From Bolinopsis microptera (Eukaryota > Ctenophora > Tentaculata > Lobata > Bolinopsidae): a stretch of DNA of 64,000 nt. How positions within the stretch are numbered: position 1 is the first letter of the stretch; each line of letters opens with the position of its first letter. The translations under genes were made by a program, and so were the position numbers. The stretch is from positions 2,893,096 to 2,957,095 of the forward strand of contig NC_087080.1 in assembly GCF_026151205.1 (NCBI RefSeq), written 5' to 3'. The notes beneath the pieces were generated by a model that did not search any database, had not been told where the DNA came from, and saw only the letters and a program-made list of their open reading frames with translations. Shown here piece by piece: positions 11,001 through 23,000 of the stretch.

Positions 11001-14000
11001 GAGACAAGATAAGATCACAAAAGTACTGTGAGCAATGAACATGACGTAATAATCAAGTTACATCCAATATAGCTTCCACATGGAACATGATATCACACAA
11101 GTTACAAGGACGCCGCCGGTAACATTACGTAATATGCTTACCTTACTCGGGAATATTATAGCGGGTTAATTTATGACTGGGAAAATTAATAACCGGGAAA
11201 AATATGGCGGAATTTCCCAAAACCCGCCAAATTATCCCGGTCATGTATTTACCGGTGGCCGACCTTTCAAGTTTTTTTTGAGAGGTCAACAAATTTTCAA
11301 CCGAAATTTCTGTTTTTGTTACTTGTTAAAGAAGTTATTTCAATTTACAGTTACTGATATTACTCAGAAATAGAAAAAAAGACACGTCTAGTATTTAAAG
11401 GAAAATAAATCTATAGCAATAATAAGTCAAATCTTCATTAAAGCGTATTCTCATTCTCATTATCGCTAATGTCCCCTCCATTATCATTATTGATATCCCC
11501 CTGCTGCTGCAGACCGTCAAATTCGAAGTTGTATTGTTGTCTTAACAAGACTTTCATTTTGTCCGCTAATGGGGCTACTGCTCTGAAGGTCAGCCGGACT
11601 CACCGGAGCTTAATTTCCTGCCCACCGCTTGGTATTGGGGAACGTCTTGGCTTTGCATCTTCAACTGCTCCAGTAATCAATCCACCGTGGACCATGAAAT
11701 AGTGGCACAGTTTACTCACTTCATGGGCAAGAAAAGTGAGAATCACGGTCCACCCTGAAATCTGATTTCTATAACCAAATTGTGATTTTTATAACGAAAT
11801 TATGGTAGCAACCGCCAATAAAGTTACAGCCCTCCATCCACTGCTTCAAAAGTCTTCTCTAGCACATATGAGACTTCAGGTAAAATATAATACTATAATA
11901 CCTCCGCCACTGAGTGCTGCGCGCTATAATTCCCGACAGCTTGCTGGAGGGAATTTGCGGGCACGAAGTTGCGGAGGTATTATATTTTATAATACGTTCC
12001 GGTTCCGATTGCAGAAGGGGTGTAATCCGATACGTGCGCATCATACAATATAGTGTCTAATATATAGAACGCCAGTGTTATTTGTTTTGAAACTTGCCGC
12101 CAGCCAGTCTGAGTCTGGGCTGATAATACCCTCGCTTCTCTTGCGGGAATAATGAGCAAATTATCAGCCCTCGGTGTCCCCGAGTTTTAGTGGATATAAT
12201 TCCCGGAAGGTATTATAATAATCACCACCCCCTTGGAACCCCATAATCTGAGTCGGCGGGTTTTTTTATGACTGGTAAAATTTTTGACCGGGAAAAATAT
12301 GGCGGAATCTTCCAAAACCCACCACTTTATCCCGGTTATAATAATCCCGAGTAAGGTACTTTCATTATGTGTGCCCCACTTTTTCCCAAAATGGCTATTG
12401 AAAAATGCATCATATACTACTATTATGTGACACCGTGACACGACACCTTAATTGGGCACCCTTAACAATTCCCATAATGTTTAACGGGGTAGTTAACGGG
12501 GTCACCTTATCACGTGATTAGGTAAACCAATCACCTGATCACACGTAATGAATAAACTCGTTATGCTTCATATCTCGGTCATCTGAGAAGCTACAGTTCT
12601 AATTTTTTCAGGACAAACGTAATTCGAATGGCCAAACACAATTCAATATAATTTAGCTTGATCCGACTATCCAAACTATCAAATAAATGTGAAAATGAAC
12701 CTCCATTTGAAAAAAATGAACGCGAATATTTTTCGAGTTGACAAATTCCTCGAACCAGTGGTGGTACTAAGTCATACCAGAAGAAAGTATTTCAATCGGG
12801 CACTCAGTGACTGAGCTATTAAGGCCAACGTTTGCACACTGACTTTTGGCCCACCCTGTATATTCTATAATATTGTGATTATTACTATTTTGGTGTAGCT
12901 GAGTCTAATTTATCACTTACAACAATGGATAAATACAGCAAACATAACAGCCGTTATTGATATTACCTCCCGAAAACTTATATTATAGATCCCAGCTTAC
13001 GAAGTCTGACCAAAAGTGTTTATTTTTAATAAATGATATCGTTTAGTTAGCAAGAACTAGTTTTTGCTTGGGCCAGCGTCCCGACTATGCTGCAGGGAAA
13101 TCTGTACCGAAAGGACCGTGGCCGAACGCTACACGAAAAGGAAATCGGCCCCTCGTTCCTAGCTTGCTAGGTTCGCCATATTGTTGTTGTTGTTGTAGTT
13201 AGCAAGAAAGGAACCATGAAAGCTTTTAAAAACGGAACAATGGTTTATTTTAAATATTAATGACATCAAAATATTGACACCTGCAAGATAAAGAAACTAC
13301 ACTGATTACAAGAAATAATGGTTGACAAGCAAAAAACGGAAACGTAGCTCTTCCTACGGAAACGTTCAGCTAATTTCCAGAGCCATGATTCCTGACCAAT
13401 TCAAATAATATAAAGTACACGTCATGCAAAGTGCTCAAAGTCCACATTGCATAGCCACACAGTATAGTGGTAGTTTTCCCAGATGTGAGTTAGTATACAG
13501 TAACCTCACTAGTATCCTGTGTTAATACTGAGGGGTACATGTGGTGTAATGTGGTGTAGTCTCCATGTACACCTGGTCTGAGGGCCCCTACGTTAATTGC
13601 TTTTCAGACTCTATAATGATGCTTTTCAGTGGGGAGGTCTCAATAGACAGTTAAAGAACACAATATAGAATATAGATTATATATATTTACTGTATAGATA
13701 TTAAATGTTTACTTTAAAGATGTTTTATACTGTATAGATGTTTACAATATTATACAATGTACAGTAAATGTTTCACAACTTTCGCTTTTGAAAATCTCAT
13801 GAATTGAGATTGGTTCAGGTATTAAAAAGTTAGTTCAAAATAAAAGAAATTAAATCGGGGCGTATGCAATAATAAGGCAGTCACTAAAATCAATAGAACT
13901 CCATCTGGTGGCATCTAAACTCGTTAATTACAACACCCATTATTACTGGATGGAGTATTTTGGCAGTCAACTTAAGAATAATTACTACTCCCACTGGCTG

Positions 14001-17000
14001 CCCTGCAGATTTGTTTAATAAACTTGCCGCATAGGATCATAATATATAATACTGGACGTCTATACAATGTGCATTTGTTGTGGGACACACGGCCCCCCCC
14101 CCCCCCCCCCCCCCCCCCGGGGACACACTCAACTAAGCGAGTAAGAAATGCCCTGCAGAATAAGTTAACACGGTCTTACCATTGGCTCTGAATCTAATTA
14201 ATTATTTATGTCTATTGTTTAATTAATTATGTCTAATTAATTGTGAATATCGGGCTCTATTCTAAATTAAATGTGTGTTAATGAACACAGCACGTTTTGG
14301 TATAGAGTAGATGCTACACTCTGCTCAGAGCTCACGTGCTCTACTAAACCTGAAAGACCCTTATCGGCGGAGTAGTGTATTGTTCAAATAAGTTAATGAC
14401 TAATAACATAAATGTTAGTACTCCTTAGCATAATGTGAATACTCTTATAACATAATTATAACAATTAACATAATGTAATAATAACATTACCCAGGAAGAA
14501 GATTTCAACTTATACAACTACATTTCTGCAAAAGAACAGCTCTGTCTACTATACGAACTCACAGGTAAAAGTCAAAAGTCCAGCAAATAATAATACAAAA
14601 GCCGATGAGTAACAATATATAACATTGAATAATGGTATCTATATATTTATAATCATAGGATTGTGGCATTATAATGTATAGCATTGTAGCACATATTATT
14701 ACATGTATTATTAGCAAATCCAATTAGTTACATGCCGATTGCAGATTATTAGAAGCAGACTATCAGAAGAAGAGGATTGCATTTCCGAGAATTTCCTTGA
14801 AAGATTATTTTTAAACCGCCTCCCGATTCACAATTTGAAAGGAAACATTACATAACAAGTTAAGTCATATCTATATCTCCTGAACCATCTCCGAGACGCT
14901 AACCCTAACCCCTGCCCCAGGTCTGTGCGAAGAAGCTAACCCTACCCCCTGCCCCAGGTCTGTACGAAGAAGCTAACCCTAACCCCTGCCCCAGGTCTGT
15001 ACGAAGAAGCTAACCCTAACCCCTGCCCCAGGTCTGTACGAAGAAGCTAACCCTAACCCCTGCCCCAGGTCTGTGCGAAGAAGCTAACCCTAACCCCTGT
15101 CCCAGGTCTGTACGAAGAAGTTAACCCTAACCCCTGCCCCAGGTCTGTGCGAAGAAGCTAACCCTAACCAGCTAACCCCTGCCCCAGGTCTGTACGAAGA
15201 AGTTAACCCTAACCCCTGCCCCAGGTCTGTGCGAAGAAGCTAACCCTAACCAGCTAACCCCTGCCCCAGGTCTGTACGAAGAAGCTAACCCTAACCCCTG
15301 CCCCAGGTCTGTACGAAGAAGCTAACCCTAACCCCTGCCCCAGGTCTGTACGAAGAAGCTAACCCTAACCCCCGCCCCAGGTCTGTACGAAGAAGCTAAC
15401 CCTAACCCCCGCCCCAGGTCTGTACGAAGAAGCTAACCGTAACCCCTGCCCAAGGTCTGTGCGAATAAGCTAACCTTAACCCCTGCCCCAGGTCTGTACG
15501 AAGAAGTTAACCCTAACCCCTGCCCCAGGTCTGTGCGAAGAAGCTAACCCTAACCCCTGCCCCAGGTCTGTACGAAGAAGCTAACCCTAACCCCTGCCCC
15601 AGGTCTGTACGAAGAAGCTAACCCAAACCCCTGCCCCAGGTCTGTGCGAAGAAGCTAACCCTAACCCCTGTCCCAGGTCTGTACGAAGAAGCTAACCCTA
15701 ACCTCTGCCCCAGGTCTGTACGAAGAAGCTAACCCTAACCCCTGCCCCAGGTCTGTACGAAGAAGTTAACCCTAACCCCTGCCCCAGGTCTGTGCGAAGA
15801 AGCTAACCCTAACCAGCTAACCCCTGCCCCAGGTCTGTACGAAGAAGCTAACCCTAACCCCTGCCCCAGGTCTGTACGAAGAAGCTAACCCTAACCCCTG
15901 CCCCAGGTCTGTACGAAGAAGCTAACCCTAACCCCCGCCCCAGGTCTGTACGAAGAAGCTAACCCTAACCCCTGCCCCAGGTCTGTACGAAGAAGCTAAC
16001 CCTAACCCCCGCCCCAGGTCTGTACGAAGAAGCTAACCCTAACCCCTGCTCCAGGTCTGTACGAAGAATCTAACCCTACCCCCTGCCCCAGGTCTGTACG
16101 AAGAAGCTAACCCTAACCCCTGCCCCTGGTCTGTACGAAGAAGCTAACCATAACCCCTGCTCCAGGTCTGTACGAAGAAGCTAACCCTAACCCCTGCCCC
16201 AGGTCTGTACGAAGAAGCTAACCCAAACCCCTGCCCCAGGTCTGTACGAAGAAGCTAACCCTAACCCCTGCCCCAGGTCTGTACGAAGAAGCTAACCCTA
16301 ACCCCTGCCCCAGGTCTGTACGAAGAAGCTAACCCTAACCCCTGCCCCAGGTCTGTGCGAAGAAGCTAACCCTAACCCCTGCCCCAGGTCTGTACGAAGA
16401 AGCTAACCTTAACCCCTGCCCCAGGTCTGTACGAAGAAGCTAACCCAAACCCCTGCCCCAGGTCTGTACGAAGAAGCTAACCCTAACCCCTGCTCCAGGT
16501 CTGTACGAAGAAGCTAACCCTAACCCCTGCCCCAGGTCTGTACGAAGAAGGTAACCATAACCCCTGCCCCAGGTCTGTACGAAGAAGCGTACCGAAGCAG
16601 CGAAGAAGTCCTCTCCCTTTTCCGACAGTACGTCTCTAATCTGAGACAATGTCAGATAGCACCCTGGATAGAGGAGTTCATTGAGAGGGATATATCCTCC
16701 TGGGCTGGGCTGTGTCTCAATGATGATGTGAGCGTCAAGGACCTGGCCTTGCAGCAATTCAACTCTCTGCAGCTCTGCTCCCTTATATTTAGACGGTTGG
16801 TTTACTGTTCAGTTGGTACGTTTTGTGGACGAAGTTGTGAGTGTCATGTTAGAGGAATTTTAGAGGAATTTCGGTACATTTTAGGGGAATTTCGGTACAT
16901 TTTATGGTAGTTGTTGGAGTAAGATGATCCCTAATTATAATAAGTGCACTATATAATTGCTGTACTGAGTAAGTCAATAACGTAGGTCAGGTTTCAACAG

Positions 17001-20000
17001 ACTCTTTTTACTACACACACTTATAACTTAACGATGATAAACACTGTTGCGGGCTTAGCTCTAACTTTTCAAACTTTTAAACTCTAAATGTTGAGAAAAG
17101 ATCTGTTTTATATCTGCTATTACTGGTGGTTACTGGTACTCCCGCAGGATAGCACATCAACTCTCTGCACTTCAAAACCCACGAGATCTCGCGAAGAAGG
17201 GGCTCAACTTTCTCCTGCAAACTGTTCAAGAATGTAAACTTCTCAAGGTGAAAACATACCCACTCAACATTTTACTTACCACTGCTCAAAATTTAAATCA
17301 TTGACGTTTGCCAACAATTTCCATGTAATGGCAAAAGATATAGTTTAAAGGATTTGATAAAAAATAGGCTCTTGAAGGTGCAGTACTCAATTTAACACAC
17401 TTAATCAAATATGTACCTAGTTTAACGTTCCAATAACCCCATTACCTCTGGTCCCCCAATAACCCAGTTACCTCTCCCAATAACCCAGTTAACTCCCCCA
17501 ATAACCCAGTTACCTCCCCCAATAACCCATTTACCTCCCCCAGTAACCCAGTTACCTCCCCCAGTAACCCAGTTACCTCCCCCAGTCACCCAGTTACCTC
17601 CCCCAATAACCCAGTTACCTCCCCCAATAACCCAGTTACCTCCCCAATAACCCAGTTACCTCTCCCAATAACCCAGTTACCTCCCCCAGTAACCCAGTTA
17701 CCTCCCCCAGTCCAAGTACCCCGAAGGAGCACTGGTAGTGTGGGTTTATATCGGATGTATTGAGCTACTTGAGGCTGTAAAGAAGAGTTCACCCCTCAAC
17801 AACATGGTAGGTTTAAGAGTAGGATTATTTAACGACTTTTTTTGTTGATACCTGTTAATAATAAAACTATTAAAAGGCTATGTGATTTGTCAGGAAATGT
17901 AGCAGTTTTATGCCTTTATATTACTATGACTAAATAATTTGTGAGACAGACGAAGAACTACATGAACTGTAATAAAATAAAATAAAGCAGCCTCATTGAA
18001 AATAAAAACTCGCATATAAATATAATAAACGAGTTGGCCATAGAAAGAAGAAACTTTGTATCTGGAAGGAAATTTTTGTATGTGGTCAAGTTGGTAACAA
18101 TAACAAAGTTAATCATATACACAAATAGATGTCTCATAGAAGAAGATTGGGCCAATCGCCAAAGGAACGTACGGTCTGCCGTCTGGGGTTAACAAATAAC
18201 GATGGCGCACTGTATATTACACATTATATTGTATCATGGGCACGTATCACATTACACATCTTCCAATATTTTAATGTTTGCCAGACCGGAACCGAGCTTT
18301 TGTTTTCTAAGCTAAAGTTGTTTCGGAGAACATTAAGCCATATTAAGGCACTTTGTAAGTAGTGTAGGCTCTCTGTAAGTAGTGTAGGCACTCTCTAAGC
18401 TTACAAACGTTGTCAAATTTCAAAAACTTGTCGATTACAACGAAACTCGCAATTACAACGAAACTCTAGTGGAGATTGATTATATTTTAGTATGTTAATT
18501 AATGCAATATATGTAATAGGGGCTACCAAGTCCCTACGACATTAACACATAACATGCGTGCAAGTTCAGACAAAAATAACATACAGGATGGGCCAGAAGA
18601 GACTGCCCACACGCAACCCTTAAATACCTTGAAATTTACCTAATTTAAGTAGGTTCAGAATTACACAAACATTTCAGAGGTTACAGGTATGGGTAAAAGT
18701 TAATGAAATATATAGGATTTCTTATTACATTACTAGAAAGCCCGTGATCACAGGGAGGAAGGTAATAGTATTCTTTGGTAGTCAGTTTTCATAATTATAG
18801 CATCAAAAAATATCCGTCACAACCGAGTATACAGCCCATTAAAATGTTGCTTGCACTGAAGTCTGAACACAACGTAATTACCACAAAACCGATCAAAATG
18901 ACGTTAAAACAATCATTGTACGTACGTACGTTTCAACCGCGTTACCATAGGTTACTATGCAACTACCTATTTCTCATCTAGTTTGTACGTGGGCGGTAGT
19001 GCAAACAAAAACAATTCTTTGAATTATAAGTAAGATAAACAAATTACACACAGGTTTGCTATTGCTGGGAGACTGCCAACCCCCTCTAGCCAGCATATGT
19101 AATAAGTGCAGAGTTGCTGGTCCATAAGGACCTTATCACATACGTACGTCTTAATCACATACGTACTTACCAGAAGAAACTGCCCACATACAACCATCTA
19201 ATAACTCGCATGATTGTGATCAGAATTACACAGAAATTTGAAAGGTTACAGATATGAGTCAAAGTGAGGTTCCCAAAAATTGTCGTAAAATTTTTCAATC
19301 GAAGCTGATTTGGCATTCCCTCTTTTTGTATAACCCTGGAATTGCTCACATTAGTCAGAATTGCACAAATTCTACGGAAATCGTGATATGGTTTTAAGTT
19401 AGGTTTCCAGAAAATGTTATCACCCAGGACCCCTAATATATATAATTGTATATTCAAATTCTCAGTTAACGTCTGTAATATTATATATTGGGAACCGACG
19501 GCGTAGGACACGAGGGTGAAGGGACGATCACATGACTCACTTAATCATGGAACCATACACCGTCCTTGGGTCCTTCACCCTCGTGACCTCTACCCTCGTG
19601 ACTTCCGCCATAGTGTCATCATATACCCTTAACTTAATATCATAATATGCTAGAACACCCCGTAGATTTACATGATCACCTCATCAAGAAGACACGGTAT
19701 TCTAGGATCGCTAATTGATACTCATATCACCTGTTCATTTACATGATCACCTTATCAAGAAGACTCACGTCACTTTACACAGCATAAACTGGTTACATGA
19801 TTGATAGAGAACGACTCATTAACATGATCACCTTATCATGAAGACAAGGTATTCTAGGATCGCTAATTGATACTCACGTCACTTTACACATCCAATCTTA
19901 GCATAAACTAGGCTATTAACTGGTCACATGATTGATAAAGAACGACGTAATTAGCCCCAATTAGAGAAGCTCAAGTTATATATAACTGACCCCATCCAGT

Positions 20001-23000
20001 ATTTCCATTCTATACCCCACCAGTTTTGTTACAAATTTTGAGTAGGTTTATCTCCTCCAGCACTTACTGTGCCGAATTTACATTATCATCACTGAGATTG
20101 CAGTTTAGTTTCTTTCGACATTTTGTGTCCAATACCTATTTCTATGTAAAATCCGGACTGGAATATTATTTATGAGTCGTATAGTTGAAATGTTTTCTTG
20201 GGTAAATTTCTATTGATCCCGTTTGATATTTTTAGATCATGAATACGATGGTGTCACATTGAAACGTTGAATAATTCCTTTCCTGATAAGAGCCTTTTCC
20301 TTGTCGCATCAAACGGGAAATTTACCCAAGAAAACACCTATTTCTATGTTCTATATCACTTACAGCGGTTAAAACTTCATTATTTGAATAAATTGTCGCC
20401 AGTTTTACATTTCCTAAGATTCAACTCGAAAACGTTAGTTCTTACTTACTGTCGTCCTGAAAGTGAGTTTTTCCTTGTTTCGTTCTCTGAAGCTACGGTA
20501 CCACTCCTCATCAGGTCTCAGATTTATAACAGGTGTGGGTGGGCGGTGATTTTTAACATACTCCTCAATTAAATCCAAGGTTTGCTCCTGTCCCATGTGA
20601 CAGCCAAGGTCGTTGTAGTACTGCAACAGTAGAACAATGTAATGCTCCTCCGCGTCTGATGGATGGAAAGTCTTCTGGACGAGCCTTCCTCTCAGTCGAC
20701 TGTATAAAGTTGATTTTTTGACGGCAAAATACTTGCTTGCATGGAGAACTGTCATACGACTTGATAAAACTTCTTCCACAGCTTTCTTTAGGCCATCTTT
20801 ATCGACAGGGGGCTTCTTTAATTCGTAGTCTTTCGGCATAGTTACAATCTTCTAACTAGCTTTAGAGGAAGAATATTTAATGTAAACAATCACTCGTGAA
20901 ATAGTTGTTTCTGCAGAAAACTTGAATGTTTTCACTAACGGGGCCGGGGTACAGAACAAAGAGAGAAAAATAACTAATAAGACAAAAAGCACTTAGATAA
21001 GGACCATAGATCATGATGCGTTGAATTTGATTTCAAAACTAAACTAATTTTCTCCCCCAATCACATACAATTCTAGTAGATAGGTAGATCACATACCACT
21101 ATAAACACAAATTGTAATCTATGTTATTTTATATGGTGAGCATTAGCTGACTTCTAAAATGAAATCTCCAGGTCAGTAATGGTGATATGCAGCTGCAGTC
21201 ACCCGACGATAAACGGGTGTACAATCTAAAGGTGGGAAAGGTTGATGGTAGTCATGTACACTTGAAAACGACGTAACTCGAGGATGGTCGCCTTTGATGT
21301 GAATACATGACTACCATCAATCGTGACCTATTATACATATATTGTATAATCATATTAATGACGTACGGCGGTGTAAGGCACAGACATATTGCATACGAAA
21401 CGACACACACTCTTTACCACCCCGCTGCTATGCGACAAAGATATTGTATAAAATATAACTAAATAATTTACACAATACGGTACCCATGTCTGAGCGGCTC
21501 TCCTCAAAAACTTTATCTTCTCATCGAGGCAAAAAGTTTAAAAAACACGGGTCTCATAAAATCAAAAAATACATATATAAGTCCGGAATCGCACTATTGA
21601 CCTAAAAATACACTTCGCAAATCGCATCCCCACAACAGATTGGACTTAAGTCACTTTAGTCGCCTATACACAATCTTATATTGTTAAGTTATAGAGTATA
21701 GCATTGAATCTTATAATTATTGTAAAACCTTCTATGAGGATAATTCTAGATTTATACATTCTGAATTGTCATGAACCGCAGTATAATACACGTAGTAAGT
21801 CACTTGGCATAAGTGAATGTGGCATACTGTATTCAGGGAAGTAGTTTTTACAGATTTTTGATAAAACGGAGTTGTGTTATTCACCTCCCCCACCTATTAA
21901 TTGTTTCACCCCCCCCCCCCAACTATTAATTGTCACACCCCCCTCAACTTTTAATTGTCTTACCCCCCCCCCTCAACTTTTAATTGTCTCACCCCCCCCA
22001 ACTATTAATTGTTTCACACCCCCCCCCCCAACTATTAATTGTCACCCCCCCCCCCCCCCAACTATTAATTGTTTCACCTCCCCCCCAACTATTAATTGTC
22101 ACCCCCCAACTATTAATTGTCTCGCCCCCCCCCCCCCCCCCCTCAACTTTAATTGTCTCGACCCCCCCCCCCCCCCCAACTATTAATTGTTTCACCCCCC
22201 CCCCCCCCCCCAACTAATTGTCACACCCCCCCTCAACTTTAATTGTCTCACCCCCGGCCCCCCCCCCCCCCCAACTATTAATTGTCTCGCCCCCCCCCCC
22301 CCCCCCCCCCTCAACTTTTAATTGTCTCACCCCCCCCCCCCCCCCAACTATTAATTGTTCACCCCCCCCCCCCCCCCCCCAACTATTAATTGTCACCCCC
22401 CCCCCAACTATTAATTGTTTCCCACAGGACGTGCCAGAACCACTAGCAGTAGCAAAGGGACAGTTGTACAACCTAGCAAGAGAGAAGCTGTACCAGCTGG
22501 GAGTCCTGGTGGGTCATGTGGGGACTGAGACCCCACTTTCAGAGAGTGACATTGAGAATCTCTTGGCTGGTACGTGTCTTTTTTGCTAATCTAATTTTAC
22601 AGCTACACAGTAAAATTAGCTTAGCATTGGTTACCAACAAGTCAATGACATAGCTATACGTATCCTTTCTCCGTACACAAGCTTGTGGCGCTGTTCCGAC
22701 AGGCACCACGGGTTTTAGCATGTAGCATTCTTTTACTTACTTTTAAAATTCTACAGGCTATCTATAAATATGATAATAGTGATAATATACCATGTTCAAT
22801 GTTCAATACATTTCGGCCCATTTTATATGTTTGTTTGCTGTACATTTGTATATTTGTTATTTTGTGAAAGTTTCAAATCAAATCAATCATTTGAATTAAC
22901 CCGCCCCCCAGGAGCGAAGAGAAGTGGTAACAGGCGCGGAAGTAGTGCGGAGACCAGACCCTCCTTTCCCAGCCCCGGCTCCAGCATCACCTCTGATCTC

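Larger units (their letters stand above)
8821..12421. mobile_element. 3.6-kb TIR element with 6-bp target duplication, inserted in mariner-like copy 2
   Basis: The termini are AGTAGTATATGATGC and its inverse. ATTATG is present on both sides (8815-8820 and 12422-12427) but only once in the intact copy at 3332, proving the insertion and a 6-bp duplication. The TIRs are about 260 bp (8821-about 9080; right arm about 10950-11140 plus 12357-12421, split by a further element) and almost identical. The interior is an alternating inverted satellite. No transposase is visible, so it is non-autonomous. The 5'-AG terminus with a short AGT AGT repeat, the long TIRs and the 6-bp duplication fit a Polinton/Maverick-derived element; Dada or IS3EU families (6-7 bp) are alternatives. 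Confidence 0.85.

Noticed and set aside
14897-16590. CCCTAACCC text suggesting an interstitial telomere
   Set aside because: The 37-bp unit is not (CCCTAA)n; the similarity is limited to CTAACCCTAACCCC, and the unit is explained by the adjacent splice acceptor and exon.
16440-16757. Minus-strand ORF with repeated GRGYGYLLRTDLGQG-like text
   Set aside because: It is the 37-bp minisatellite read backwards.
21872-22589. Pro-rich or Gly-rich ORFs on both strands
   Set aside because: Products of C/G runs in the array; only 22428-22569 is coding, as TRAPPC10 exon h.
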